Source: Aureimonas sp. Leaf324 (GTDB taxonomy: Bacteria; Pseudomonadota; Alphaproteobacteria; Rhizobiales; Rhizobiaceae). Taken from it: 62,827 nt of DNA. The stretch is from positions 306,903-369,729 of the forward strand of contig NZ_LMOH01000023.1 in NCBI RefSeq assembly GCF_001423245.1, read 5' to 3'. Numbering within the stretch: the stretch's first letter is position 1; each line of letters starts with the position of its first letter. The notes beneath the pieces are model-generated. The model saw only the letters and a list, made by a program, of their open reading frames with translations. It did no database searches and was not told where the DNA came from. A program made the translations under genes and the position numbers. Positions 8,927-17,647 of this stretch are shown one piece after another.

Positions 8927-10078
8927 ATGCGCCCTCCCCCGTTGCCCGCCCTCTCGGCGGGGCTGCTTGCGGCCTTCGTCGGCTTCGCCAGTTCCTTTTC
9001 CGTGGTGCTGCAGGGGCTGGTGGGGGTCGGCGCCTCGCCGGAGGAGGCCGCGTCCGGCATCATGGCCCTGTCGGTCGCGATGGGCGTCTGCGGCATCCTC
9101 GTCTCATGGCGGATGAAGATGCCGATCTCGGTCGCCTGGTCGACGCCGGGCGCCGCGCTTCTCGCAGGAGCCGGCGTTCCCGCCGCGGGCTTCGGGGCGG
9201 CGGTCGCCGCCTTTTTGCTGGCGGGAGCACTGGTGGTGCTGGCAGGCCTCGTGAAGCCCGTCGGCCGGGCGATCTCCAGCATCCCGCTGTCGCTCGCCAA
9301 CGCGATGCTGGCGGGCATCCTGCTCCCCTTGTGCCTCGCGCCGGTCAAGGCGGTGGCATCCATCCCGCTCGAAGCGCTCGCGGTCATCGCGATCTGGTTT
9401 CTCGTCGGGCGCTGGAGCCGGGTCCTCGCGGTGCCGGCGGCGGCGGTTGCGACCTTTTTCCTGATCTTCCTTGCCCACAGCAGCCCGGAGGGCGCGGCGG
9501 CGGTGATCCCCTCTCCCGTGCTCGTCCTGCCGGACTGGTCGCCGGCCGCGCTGGTCGGGCTCGGCCTGCCCCTCTTCCTGATCACCATGGCCTCGCAGAA
9601 CATTCCGGGTCTCGCGATCCTGCGGGTCAACGGCTTTGCCGCCGAGCCCGCGCCGCTCTTCACGGCGACGGGCATCGCGAGCCTCCTCTGCGCCCCGTTC
9701 GGCGGCCATGCGGTGAACCTTGCCGCAATCACCGCGGCGATCTGCGCGGGCGACGAGGCCGGACCGGACCGGGCTCGTCGGTGGTGGGCGGGGATCGTCT
9801 CAGGGCTCGCCTACATCGCCTTCGGCCTCACCGCCGGCTGGGCCACGGCGTTCGCCGCGCAGTCTCCGGCGCTGGTCCAGACGGTCGCCGGCGTCGCCCT
9901 GATCGGCGCCTTTACCGGCGCGCTCGGGGGGATGGTCGGCGAGACGCGGGACCGCGAGGCGGCGATCCTGTGCTTCGTCGTGACGGCGTCGGGCGTGCCG
10001 TTCCTCGGGATCAGCGCCCCGTTCTGGGGCCTCGTGGTCGGAGGCGTCGTGCTTGTGGCCGTCCGGCGGCGGGGCTGA
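8927..10078 (+). CDS. benE: BenE family benzoate/H+ symporter
   Basis: 383 residues with about 11-12 predicted membrane segments. The start MRPPPLPALSAGLLAAF lies 94 bases after the preceding gene. Family signatures include GFASSFSVVLQGLVGVGAS, WRMKMPISVAWSTPGAALL and the central LITMASQNIPGLAILRVNGF, followed by FGGHAVNLAAITAAIC, all characteristic of BenE. BenE takes up benzoate with protons in Acinetobacter, but many genomes, as here, carry benE with no adjacent benzoate-catabolic genes, so substrate specificity is only inferred. Confidence 0.88.
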   Translation: MRPPPLPALSAGLLAAFVGFASSFSVVLQGLVGVGASPEEAASGIMALSVAMGVCGILVSWRMKMPISVAWSTPGAALLAGAGVPAAGFGAAVAAFLLAGALVVLAGLVKPVGRAISSIPLSLANAMLAGILLPLCLAPVKAVASIPLEALAVIAIWFLVGRWSRVLAVPAAAVATFFLIFLAHSSPEGAAAVIPSPVLVLPDWSPAALVGLGLPLFLITMASQNIPGLAILRVNGFAAEPAPLFTATGIASLLCAPFGGHAVNLAAITAAICAGDEAGPDRARRWWAGIVSGLAYIAFGLTAGWATAFAAQSPALVQTVAGVALIGAFTGALGGMVGETRDREAAILCFVVTASGVPFLGISAPFWGLVVGGVVLVAVRRRG

Positions 10079-10087
10079 CGCGTTCCG

Positions 10088-10705
10088 TCAGACGATCGGC
10101 GCGCCGCGGTAGGCGGCAATCGCCATCAGGATACCGGCGCCGACGACGATGCCGATCATCAGCCAGGACAGGGCGATCACGAAATCGGTCGAGCGCGGAC
10201 GTGGGGCGAGGCGAATCGGCTCGAGCGAGGAGACGGCCGCCAGCGTGGCCGGTCGCTCGGCGGGCCGAAGGCCGATGCCGTCGGATGCGGCAAGCGCACG
10301 GTCGCGCTCCACCATCCGCTCGGCGACGTATTCGGTCACCTTGTCGACGATGACGCGGCTCTCGCCTGATTCGGCGAGCGTGATGCGGCCGAGGCGCGTG
10401 TCGCGCACGAAGCGGTAGGTGCGCCGGTCGCGCGCCATCAGGACCTGCGCCGTGCCGTCGACCCAGTAGCGGGGCTGCGGGCCGCCGGAGAGCGTGAAGT
10501 CGAAAAGGTCGTCGTCGGCCGGGACGGCGTCGATGATCGGCTGCAGTTCTTCGGCGAAGATCTCGAGGCGAGCGCGGTCCGCCTCGCGAATGTCGACCAC
10601 GATGTCGGTCCGCTGCGAGGAGGCGATCTTGGCCGCGCGCACGGCTTCGGCCAAACGCTTGGTTCCGCTCGTCACCGACAGGGCGCCTCGGGACTCCATC
10701 ATCAT
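10088..10705 (-). CDS. Conserved-looking hypothetical protein with C-terminal membrane anchor
   Basis: 205 residues starting at a run of three ATG codons (10699-10705) preceded by GAGGTGG. The N-terminal ~150 residues are soluble and charged with no recognised domain. The C-terminus has one membrane segment (FVIALSWLMIGIVVGAGIL) and a short tail, so this is a tail-anchored protein with its bulk in the cytoplasm. It lies downstream of leuA in the same orientation, separated by a hairpin at 10723-10745. I do not recognise the family and assign no function. Confidence 0.65.
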   Translation of the reverse strand: MMMESRGALSVTSGTKRLAEAVRAAKIASSQRTDIVVDIREADRARLEIFAEELQPIIDAVPADDDLFDFTLSGGPQPRYWVDGTAQVLMARDRRTYRFVRDTRLGRITLAESGESRVIVDKVTEYVAERMVERDRALAASDGIGLRPAERPATLAAVSSLEPIRLAPRPRSTDFVIALSWLMIGIVVGAGILMAIAAYRGAPIV

Positions 10706-10722
10706 GCCACCTCGACCTCGCG

Positions 10723-10745
10723 CGGCGGGCCGTCATGGCCCGCCG
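10723..10745 (-). terminator. Hairpin after leuA
   Basis: Perfect 9-bp stem (CGGCGGGCC, 5-base loop, GGCCCGCCG) between leuA and the next gene on the same strand. It has no T-run, so it could be a weak terminator or an RNA-stabilising structure. Confidence 0.4.
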
Positions 10746-10785
10746 TACGGTTGTCATGCGTACCGCCGCTGGCTTTCGTGAAACC

Positions 10786-10810
10786 GGAACGGCACGCAAG
10801 CGGAAAGGTT
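10786..10810 (+). promoter_or_regulatory. Orphan EcfG-type promoter motif, antisense to leuA
   Basis: GGAAC (10786-10790), 17 bases, GTT (10808-10810) on the plus strand, firing into the 3' end of leuA. No plus-strand gene follows. It may be chance or drive an antisense RNA. Confidence 0.3.
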
Positions 10811-10813
10811 TCG

Positions 10814-12505
10814 TTAACCCTGATTATCCACGATCCGGTTGGCCGCCGCAACGATCGCGCGCAGCGAGGCCGTGGTGGCGTTCTGGTCGATGCCGGCACC
10901 GAAGGCCCGTCCGCCGGGGTGCTCGATCTCCATGTAGGCGATCGCCGAGGCGTTGGAGCCGCGCTGGAGCGAGTGCTCGGAGTAGTCGGCGACCGACAGC
11001 TCGATCCCCATGTGCCGCGACAGGCCGTCGATGAAGCCGTCGATCGCGCCGGTGCCGCGCCCCTCGATCTCGATCGTCCGGTCGCCGTCGCGGATCGTCG
11101 CCGTCACCGTGCGGCGGGACGGTCCCTGTTCGGGCCGCGTCACGTGCTCGACATAGGCGAAGCGCGCGCCCGGCTGCTCGACGTAGCGTTCGAGGAAGCG
11201 CTCGTAGATGCGCTTGACCGGCAGTTCGCGGCCTTCCTCGTCGGTGATCCGCTGGATGTCCTCGCGAAAATCCACCTGCAGGTTGCGCGGCAGGTTCAGG
11301 CCGTGGTCGGCCTGCAGTACGTAGGCGATGCCGCCCTTGCCCGACTGCGAGTTGATGCGGATGATCGCCTCGTAGGAGCGGCCGACATCCTGCGGATCGA
11401 TCGGGAGATACGGCACCTCCCACAGGGGCTTGTTGGCGACCTTCGCCGCCTTCATGCCCTTGTTGATCGCGTCCTGGTGCGAGCCGGAGAAGGCCGTGTA
11501 GACCAGTTCGCCGACGTAGGGGTGGCGCTCCGGGATCGCGAGCTGGTTGCAGTGCTCGTAGACCTCCTTCATCCGGTTGATGTCGGAGACGTCGAGTTCG
11601 GGATCGACCCCTTGCGTGTACATGTTGAGCGCCAGCGTCACGAGATCGACGTTGCCGGTGCGCTCGCCGTTGCCGAACAGCGTGCCCTCGACCCGGTCGG
11701 CGCCCGCCATCAGGCCGAGCTCGGTCGCCGCGATCGCGGTGCCCCGGTCGTTATGCGGGTGCAGCGACAGGATGATCGTCTCGCGGTTGTCGAGGTTGCG
11801 GCTCATCCACTCGATCTGGTCGGCGTGGATGTTGGGCGTCGACATCTCGACGGTCGCCGGCAGGTTGAGGATCAGACGGTTCTCCGGCGTCGGACGGATG
11901 ACCTCCGCGACAGCGTTACAGATCTCGAGCGCGAAATCGAGCTCGGTGCCGGTGAAGCTTTCGGGCGAATACTCGAAGCGGAACCCGCCGCCGGCCTTGT
12001 CGGCCATCTCGGCGATCATCTCGGCGGCCTCGACAGCGATCTGGCGGATGCCGGCGCGGTCCTTGCCGAACACGACGCGGCGCTGCAACTCGCTGGTCGA
12101 GTTGTAGAAGTGGACGATCGGGTTCTTCGCGCCCTCCAGGCTCTCGAAGGTGCGCGTGATCAGCTCGGGTCGGCACTGGACCAGCACCTGCAGCGACATG
12201 TCGTCGGGCACGCCGCCCTCCTCGATGCACCAGCGGGTGAAGTCGAAGTCGGTCTGCGAGGCGGAGGGGAAGCCGATCTCGACCTCCTTGAAGCGCATGT
12301 GCTTCAGGAGCGCGAACATGCGCGACTTGCGCTCCTGGCCCATCGGGTCGACCAGCGCCTGGTTGCCGTCGCGAAGATCGACGGAGCACCAGATCGGCGC
12401 CGTCTCGATGCGGCGCGAGGGCCACTGGCGATCGGGCAGATCGACGGCCGGATAGGGCTGATACTTCTGGGAAGCCTTGGGCATCACCGGGACGGATGCG
12501 GACAT
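10814..12505 (-). CDS. leuA: 2-isopropylmalate synthase
   Basis: 563 residues, the length of the longer LeuA2-type enzymes. It condenses 2-oxoisovalerate and acetyl-CoA, the first committed step of leucine synthesis. APIWCSVDLRDGNQAL is the start of the catalytic TIM barrel with the metal-binding Asp, HPHNDRGTAI holds the metal-binding His residues, and GERTGNVDLVTLALN is a family signature. The C-terminal ~130 residues form the regulatory LeuA dimer domain, including GRGTGAIDGFIDGL. The start ATG is preceded by AAGG at suitable distance. No leucine leader peptide or attenuator is visible upstream. Confidence 0.96.
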   Translation of the reverse strand: MSASVPVMPKASQKYQPYPAVDLPDRQWPSRRIETAPIWCSVDLRDGNQALVDPMGQERKSRMFALLKHMRFKEVEIGFPSASQTDFDFTRWCIEEGGVPDDMSLQVLVQCRPELITRTFESLEGAKNPIVHFYNSTSELQRRVVFGKDRAGIRQIAVEAAEMIAEMADKAGGGFRFEYSPESFTGTELDFALEICNAVAEVIRPTPENRLILNLPATVEMSTPNIHADQIEWMSRNLDNRETIILSLHPHNDRGTAIAATELGLMAGADRVEGTLFGNGERTGNVDLVTLALNMYTQGVDPELDVSDINRMKEVYEHCNQLAIPERHPYVGELVYTAFSGSHQDAINKGMKAAKVANKPLWEVPYLPIDPQDVGRSYEAIIRINSQSGKGGIAYVLQADHGLNLPRNLQVDFREDIQRITDEEGRELPVKRIYERFLERYVEQPGARFAYVEHVTRPEQGPSRRTVTATIRDGDRTIEIEGRGTGAIDGFIDGLSRHMGIELSVADYSEHSLQRGSNASAIAYMEIEHPGGRAFGAGIDQNATTASLRAIVAAANRIVDNQG

Positions 12506-12909
12506 GGGAATACCTTGCTCGTTCGGCGAAGACGGAGCGGCACGACGGCCGGCTGACGCGCGTCTTTCAGGATTTGACCGGGGTTGTAAAGCCGAAGAGA
12601 CTGGAGGCCTCGCGAGGGTTTCGCGCGCCGGCTCGACCGCCGGGCGCCCCTTCGATCAATGGGCCCGACGATCGCCGATAAGGACGAGACGAAGGAGGCC
12701 GAGAAGCGGACGCGTAGAGGCGCTGCGCGTGCGCGCGGCGACCGGGGCCAAGGGGCCGAAGAAGGCGTCCGACTTCGTCATGGCCGGGAGGATGCCCTCA
12801 CCTGTCGCCGATGGCAAGCCCACACGGCGGCGTCGAGACGCGAAAAAGGCCCGATCCTCGCGGATCGAGCCTTTGAGGCGGGGGCGGCCGAAGCCGCCCG
12901 TGCGTTGGT
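12506..12909. other. 404-base intergenic region upstream of leuA
   Basis: Apart from the terminator at about 12845-12874 I find nothing supported here. Open frames exist on both strands but are Arg/Pro-rich and lack ribosome binding sites. The leuA promoter must lie in the part near 12506-12600, but I cannot pick out clear -35/-10 boxes. Confidence 0.5.
12845..12874 (-). terminator. Rho-independent terminator of the repeat protein gene
   Basis: On the minus strand AAAGGCTCGATCC, a four-base loop, then GGATCGGGCCTTT runs into TTCGCG. The stem is 13 bp with one mismatch, 36 bases after the stop codon. Confidence 0.8.
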
Positions 12910-13290
12910 TCAGCGGGCGTCGATGCCGAACGAGTCCGAACCCGGGACGACGCGGACCTGCTCGACCGGCGAGGCCACAGCGGTGCCGCGGTAGTCGCCA
13001 CGGATCACCGAGTTGACGGCGTTCGAGTCGTAGGCGCGGTTCTCGTAGCGCGAGCCGGGGACGACGTTCACCGCAGCGCCCTCGGTGACGGGGTAGCCGA
13101 ACGAGCGGCTCTCGACGACGGTCGTGCGCGGGGCGGCGGCGGTCTCGCCACGGATCACCGAGTTGACGGCAGCGCCATCGGCGGCGCGCACATAGGTGTC
13201 GGAGCCCGGGACGATCCCGTTGGCGGAGGCGACGCCGGTCAGGGCGGCGAGGGAGATCACAACAGCCGAGGCAAAGATGGAGGTCTTCAT
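12910..13290 (-). CDS. Small secreted protein with tandem VPGS...NSVIRG repeats
   Basis: 126 residues. MKTSIFASAVVISLAALTGVASA is a clear Sec signal peptide, which fixes the start at 13290 despite a longer open frame. The mature part consists of a unit beginning VPGS and ending AVNSVIRG, present twice, plus a third truncated copy VPGSDSFGIDAR at the C-terminus. At DNA level a 26-base stretch is identical between 12995-13020 and 13145-13170, exactly 150 bases (50 codons) apart, so the duplication is recent or maintained. I do not recognise the family. It is probably a periplasmic or surface protein. It has its own terminator and appears monocistronic. Confidence 0.75.
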   Translation of the reverse strand: MKTSIFASAVVISLAALTGVASANGIVPGSDTYVRAADGAAVNSVIRGETAAAPRTTVVESRSFGYPVTEGAAVNVVPGSRYENRAYDSNAVNSVIRGDYRGTAVASPVEQVRVVPGSDSFGIDAR

Positions 13291-13488
13291 TGTTCTTGTC
13301 CTTGTTGAAACGCGGGAGGCGCTCGAGACATTCGGCGGCTTGGGAGGAAGCCGGGGAGATGAGCTTGCGTCGTCCGATGCGCTTGATTTAGGCGGTGGCT
13401 GTCGGCTTATCGAGTAGCGATTGTTGAACAGTCCGTTCCTAACGTAAGCCAACCTGCCTTTTAGCCGCCCGAGGCGTTAACGCGAAAA

Positions 13489-13518
13489 CGCCGACCCACT
13501 CCGCTGAGTGGGCCGGCG
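13489..13518 (-). terminator. Terminator of the CDF/trpE(G) transcript
   Basis: CGCCG and CCCACTC arms pair with GAGTGGG and CGGCG around a CGCT loop (one internal mismatch). On the minus strand it is followed by TTTTCG. It lies 33 bases after the CDF stop codon. Confidence 0.8.
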
Positions 13519-13550
13519 CTCGATGACCGGTCCGGCGATGGCGCGATGAC

Positions 13551-14474
13551 TTAGAGAACCGGGACGCCCACCTGCTTCGCCTCGCCTTCGGGCTCGACAT
13601 GGATCAGGACGCGCGCACCGGAGAAGGCGTCCTGCAACGCGTCCTCGATGCGGTCGCAGATCGCATGGGCGTCGACGACGCGCATCTCGCTGGGCACCAC
13701 CATGTGGAACTCGATGAACACTGCGCGGCCGGCGATGCGCGTGCGCACGTCGTGGACCTCGATCGCGCCCTGCGCCGAGTTCGAGATGATCTCGCGTGCC
13801 CGCGTGTCGTCCGCCGGGTCGAGCGCCTGGTCCATCAGGCCGGACAGCGAGGAGGCGACGACCTTCCAGCCCTCGCGCAGGATGTTCAGCGCGACGAGGG
13901 CGGCGAGCGCCGGGTCGAGGATCGACCAGCCCGTGACGCTCGCGACGGCAAGGCCCGCGAGCACGCCGACCGAGGTCACGACGTCGGCCATGATGTGCCG
14001 CCCATCGGCATCGAGCGCCGGCGACCGGTGCGCGCGCCCCTGCCGGATGAGGTGCAGGGCCCACAGGAGATTGATGACGGTCGCGACGCCGTTGATCGCG
14101 ATGCCGGTCATCGGCGCCTCGATGTCGCGGGGCTCCAGATAGGCGCCGTAGGCCTCGCGCAGGATGAGAAGCGCGGCGACGACGATGAGGACGCCTTCCA
14201 CCACGGCCGAGAAATACTCGGCCTTGGTGTGGCCGTAGGGGTGGTCGGTATCGGCGGGCTTGTAGCTGACGCTGACGGCCCACAGGGCGATGAGGCCCGC
14301 GACGACGTTGACGATGGACTCCAGCGCATCCGAGAACAGGGCCACCGACCCGGTGACCACGTAGGCCGCGTACTTGATGCCGAGGACGAGGCAGGCGACG
14401 GCGATGGTCATCATCGCCGTGCGCTTCACCAGACGGCCGGAATCGTCGGCCATCGTCATCGCGGATGCTGTCAT
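13551..14474 (-). CDS. Cation diffusion facilitator family metal transporter
   Basis: 307 residues. Membrane segments span the first ~200 residues (TIAVACLVLGIKYAAYVV; VVEGVLIVVAALLILREAY and others). CDF metal-site elements are ALFSDALESIVNV in TM2, HPYGHTKAEYFSAV after it, and HIMADVVTSVGVL in TM5; the cytoplasmic C-terminal domain contains VHDVRTRIAG and VDAHAICDRIEDAL. TM2 reads SDALES, close to but not the textbook zinc form, so the exported metal (Zn, Fe, Mn, Co) is uncertain. Its ATG overlaps the trpE(G) stop (TGATG), implying translational coupling to a tryptophan gene, which is functionally odd. Confidence 0.9.
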   Translation of the reverse strand: MTASAMTMADDSGRLVKRTAMMTIAVACLVLGIKYAAYVVTGSVALFSDALESIVNVVAGLIALWAVSVSYKPADTDHPYGHTKAEYFSAVVEGVLIVVAALLILREAYGAYLEPRDIEAPMTGIAINGVATVINLLWALHLIRQGRAHRSPALDADGRHIMADVVTSVGVLAGLAVASVTGWSILDPALAALVALNILREGWKVVASSLSGLMDQALDPADDTRAREIISNSAQGAIEVHDVRTRIAGRAVFIEFHMVVPSEMRVVDAHAICDRIEDALQDAFSGARVLIHVEPEGEAKQVGVPVL

Positions 14475-16663
14475 CAGGCGGCCTTCACCCGTGCGCGGCG
14501 CGGAAGCTTGGCCACGACGTTTTCGATCATGCGCATTCCGGCCTCGTTGCCGAGGCTCATGATGCTTTCGGGATGGAACTGCACGGCGGCGACCGGCTCG
14601 TGCCGGTGCTCGAAGGCCATCACGACGCCGTCCTCGGTCTCGGCCGTCACCTCGAACTCGCGCGGCAGGCGCACCGGATCGGCAAAGATCGAGTGGTAGC
14701 GGCCGACCGTCACCTCGTTCGGAAGGCCGGAGAAGATGATGCCGGGCGTCGAGACGCGAACGCGCGACGGCTTGCCGTGCACAGGCACATGGAGCGTGCG
14801 CAGCGTGCCGCCATAGGCTTCGGCCAGCGCCTGGAGCCCGAGGCAGACGCCGAAGATCGGCATCTGGCGCTTGCGCGCCTGCGCGATCGTGCCCCGGCAG
14901 TCGAAATCATCCGGGTTGCCGGGACCGGGCGACAGGACGACGAGATCGGGCGCGACGCGGTCGAAGATCTCCTCGGGCACCGGAGTGCGCACGGTCGTCA
15001 CGTCCGCGCCGGTCTGGCGGAAGTAGTTGGCGAGCGTGTGAACGAAACTGTCTTCGTGATCGACGAGGAGAATGCGCACGCCCTCGCCGACCTTGGCGCG
15101 GGCGCTGGTCCCCTCACCGGCGTTCGGCTTCCCGGCCTCGCGGATCGCCGCGATCATCGCCGACGCCTTGAGTTCGGTCTCGGCCTCCTCCTCCTCCGGA
15201 TTGGAATCGTAGAGGAGCGTCGCGCCGGCGCGCACTTCGGCGATGCCGTCCTTGAGGCGGATGGTGCGCAGCGTCAGGCCGGTGTTCATGTCGCCGTTGA
15301 AGTGCATCATGCCGACGGCGCCGCCGTACCAGGCCCGCGGGCTCTTCTCGTTCTTCTCGATGAAGCGCATCGCCCAGAGCTTGGGCGCGCCGGTCACCGT
15401 CACCGCCCAGGCATGGCTGAGGAACGCGTCCATCGCGTCCATGCCTTCGCGCAGGCGCCCCTCGATATGGTCCACCGTGTGGATCAGGCGCGAATACATC
15501 TCGATCTGGCGCCGGCCGATGACGCGCACCGAGCCCGGCTCGCAGACGCGGCTCTTGTCGTTGCGGTCGACGTCCGAGCACATGGTCAGCTCGGACTCGT
15601 CCTTCTTGGAGTTGAGGAGCTTCAGGATCTGCTCCGAATCCGAAATCGCGTCCTCACCGCGCCGAATGGTGCCGGAGATCGGGCAGGTCTCGACGCGCCG
15701 TCCCGAGACGCGGATGAACATCTCCGGCGAAGCGCCGATCAGGAACTCGTTGGCCCCGAGATTGATGAAGAACGAGTAGGGCGACGGGTTGATGCCCTTC
15801 AGCCGCCGCGACACCTCGGACGGTCGATGCTCGACGCGCTCGTAGAAGGTCTGGCCCGGCACGACCTCAAAGAGGTCGCCGCGCATGAACTTCTCCTTGG
15901 CGCGGCGCACGAGCGCGGCGTATTCGCCGGGCTTGTGGTCGCCGCGCGGCGGCACGCTCTCGGCGCGCGCGAAGGGCGCCTCGGGCCCGCCGCCGGCAAG
16001 ACCGGTGGTCGAGCGGCCGCTCTTCTCGAACTGGTATTCCTCGACATAGGCTTTCGCCGAATAGTGATCCACCATCAGGATCTCGTCCGGCAGGTAGAGC
16101 ACGAGATCGCGCCGGTCGGGCGCGCGCTGGAGCGTTTCCTCGACCGGATCGAACTGGAAGGCGAGGTCGTAGCCGAAGGCGCCGTAGAGGCCGAGGTCCG
16201 AATCCTCGTCGGACTTGAACAGGGCGACGATCGCGCGCAGCACCGAGAAGACGGTCGGCATGCGCGAGCGCTCCTCCTCGGTGAAGGCGCGCGACGGCAG
16301 GGCGATCGTCAGGTCGAGCCGACCCTCAGTGCGGGCGGCGGACGCGATGTCCTCGTGGCCTTCCAGCGCGTCCGCGACGAAGCCGAGCAGCACTTGGCCC
16401 CGCGCGTTCAGCGCCTCGATCACGACCGAGCGGCCCGACGACGTCACGACTAGCGGCGGATCGACAATCGCCGTATCCCAGCGCGTGTAGCGGCCGGGAT
16501 ATTCGTAGTTCGACGAGAAGACCGCGCCGCGGCGGGTGTCCAGCCGATCGACATAGGGCTCGATCGCACCGGCATAGGCGACGTCGCGCCGCCGCCGGGT
16601 GACGGTCACACCGCCCTCCGTCACATAGACGTGCGCACCGTCGGCCTGAGGTTCGAGGGTCAT
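14474..16663 (-). CDS. trpE(G): Anthranilate synthase, fused TrpE-TrpG
   Basis: 729 residues joining the chorismate-binding component I (about 1-515) and the glutaminase component II (about 525-720), the fusion typical of rhizobia. Component I motifs include [43 protein letters not shown] and [17 protein letters not shown]. Component II has [28 protein letters not shown] (nucleophile Cys) and [12 protein letters not shown] (His-Glu). It makes anthranilate from chorismate and glutamine, the first step of tryptophan synthesis. The start at 16663 follows GGAGTGG by about seven bases. The upstream trpL attenuator should control it by charged tRNA-Trp. Confidence 0.97.
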   Translation of the reverse strand: MTLEPQADGAHVYVTEGGVTVTRRRRDVAYAGAIEPYVDRLDTRRGAVFSSNYEYPGRYTRWDTAIVDPPLVVTSSGRSVVIEALNARGQVLLGFVADALEGHEDIASAARTEGRLDLTIALPSRAFTEEERSRMPTVFSVLRAIVALFKSDEDSDLGLYGAFGYDLAFQFDPVEETLQRAPDRRDLVLYLPDEILMVDHYSAKAYVEEYQFEKSGRSTTGLAGGGPEAPFARAESVPPRGDHKPGEYAALVRRAKEKFMRGDLFEVVPGQTFYERVEHRPSEVSRRLKGINPSPYSFFINLGANEFLIGASPEMFIRVSGRRVETCPISGTIRRGEDAISDSEQILKLLNSKKDESELTMCSDVDRNDKSRVCEPGSVRVIGRRQIEMYSRLIHTVDHIEGRLREGMDAMDAFLSHAWAVTVTGAPKLWAMRFIEKNEKSPRAWYGGAVGMMHFNGDMNTGLTLRTIRLKDGIAEVRAGATLLYDSNPEEEEAETELKASAMIAAIREAGKPNAGEGTSARAKVGEGVRILLVDHEDSFVHTLANYFRQTGADVTTVRTPVPEEIFDRVAPDLVVLSPGPGNPDDFDCRGTIAQARKRQMPIFGVCLGLQALAEAYGGTLRTLHVPVHGKPSRVRVSTPGIIFSGLPNEVTVGRYHSIFADPVRLPREFEVTAETEDGVVMAFEHRHEPVAAVQFHPESIMSLGNEAGMRMIENVVAKLPRRARVKAA

Positions 16664-16710
16664 GCCATCCACTCCATCTTGAGCGCCGGCCCCGAGGCCC
16701 CTCAAAAGGA

Positions 16711-16740
16711 AAAGGCCGCCGGGGGTCCGGAGCGGCCTTT
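16711..16740 (-). terminator. trp attenuator terminator hairpin
   Basis: On the minus strand AAAGGCCGC (16740-16732), a 12-base loop, then GCGGCCTTT (16719-16711), running on into TCCTTTTGAG. It sits between the Trp leader peptide and trpE(G), where an attenuator is expected. The first arm can instead pair with 16766-16774 (see findings). Confidence 0.85.
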
Positions 16741-16772
16741 GTCGATCGAACGCGCACGGGTTCGCAAAGCCG

Positions 16773-16820
16773 CTAGAAGCGGGTCTGCCACCAGTTCGTG
16801 TGCTTGCGTGCGGTGTTCAT
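16773..16820 (-). CDS. trpL: trp operon leader peptide
   Basis: A 15-codon frame, [15 protein letters not shown], with two adjacent Trp codons (16788-16793) six codons from the end. It ends 32 bases before the attenuator hairpin and 110 bases before trpE(G). Rhizobial trpE(G) genes are preceded by just such a leader peptide; in Sinorhizobium meliloti the released leader RNA (rnTrpL) and peptide (peTrpL) also act in trans. Stalling at the WW codons when charged tRNA-Trp is scarce should favour antitermination. Confidence 0.92.
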   Translation of the reverse strand: MNTARKHTNWWQTRF

Positions 16821-16911
16821 GGCGGAATGGGTAGCCGAAGCCCTGGTGCGTCGCAACGAAAAAGTGCCGTGAGCCCCTATTTGCCAATGGTTTGCACGTG
16901 CGGGTCGCGCC

Positions 16912-17547
16912 TCAACCGCCCTGCCCCTTGGCCGCCTCCAGAAGCGCATCGTCGGCCTCGGAGGCCCGGCGGAACGCCGGCCGCCCGGCGAGCCGGGCAT
17001 GGTAGGCCTCGAAGACGGGACGGCGCTCGATGCCCCCGAAATGAAGACCGTAGCCGATATGGGAGCCGACATAGACGTCGGCCGCGCTGAAGCGGTCGCC
17101 CGCGACGTATTCGGTGCGCGAAACGGCGGCTTCCAGCGTGTCCATCACCCGCTCGTAGGAGCCGTAGCCGACGAAGACCGAGCGGTCGGGCGTCACCTCG
17201 ACCTTGAGGGTGCGGTTGGTGACCGCCGCCTCGAGCGGTCCGGCGGCGAAGAACATCCAGCGGAAGTAGGCGGCCCGCGCGGGGCCCGGCTCGGGCACCA
17301 GCCCGGCTTGCGGAAAGGCATCGGCGAGATAGGCGCAGATCGCCGCGACCTCGGTCACCACGCCGCCCCGGTGCGACAACGCCGGCACCTTGCCCATCGG
17401 GTTGACGGCGAGATACCCGGCCGCCTTCATCGTGGTCCCGTAGTCGAGCACCTCGACGCGGTAGGGCTGGCCCACCTCCTCCAGCATCCAGCGCGCGATG
17501 CGGCCGCGCGACATGGGATTTGTGTAGAGAACGAGATCGTCGGTCAT
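16912..17547 (-). CDS. Glutathione S-transferase family protein
   Basis: 211 residues. The N-terminal thioredoxin fold starts LVLYTNPMSRGRIARWMLEE, with Ser/Arg in the usual catalytic stretch; NPMGKVPALS has the conserved cis-Pro and VVTEVAAICAYLADAF the glutathione-binding acidic residue. The all-helical C-terminal domain contains FSAADVYVGS, the N-capping box. Substrate is unknown. It is transcribed toward trpL with about 90 bases between, so read-through into the trp leader is possible. Confidence 0.9.
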   Translation of the reverse strand: MTDDLVLYTNPMSRGRIARWMLEEVGQPYRVEVLDYGTTMKAAGYLAVNPMGKVPALSHRGGVVTEVAAICAYLADAFPQAGLVPEPGPARAAYFRWMFFAAGPLEAAVTNRTLKVEVTPDRSVFVGYGSYERVMDTLEAAVSRTEYVAGDRFSAADVYVGSHIGYGLHFGGIERRPVFEAYHARLAGRPAFRRASEADDALLEAAKGQGG

Positions 17548-17596
17548 CGGGCATCCTCCGCCGGTTGGGTGGCCGCGATCCTAGCCCCAAAACGCG

Positions 17597-17624
17597 AAGG
17601 CCGCGCGACGGATCGCGCGGCCTT
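17597..17624. terminator. Terminator hairpin, 12-bp perfect stem
   Basis: AAGGCCGCGCGA, a four-base loop, then TCGCGCGGCCTT. It lies 24 bases after the stop of the small secreted protein gene (minus strand). Flanking T/A bases occur on both sides, so it could work in either direction. Confidence 0.8.
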
Positions 17625-17647
17625 TTCCAAGATAGCGTGGGCGATCT

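Noticed and set aside
10751-12556. Long open frames antisense to leuA, trpE(G), dppA, PRC-barrel, RND permease, helicase and NAGGN genes
   Set aside because: They are by-products of high GC and codon bias of the real genes, are low-complexity or Arg/His/Asp-rich, and lack ribosome binding sites and recognisable domains.
12506-12700. Leucine leader peptide and attenuator before leuA
   Set aside because: No short frame with clustered Leu codons and no terminator-antiterminator pair could be found.
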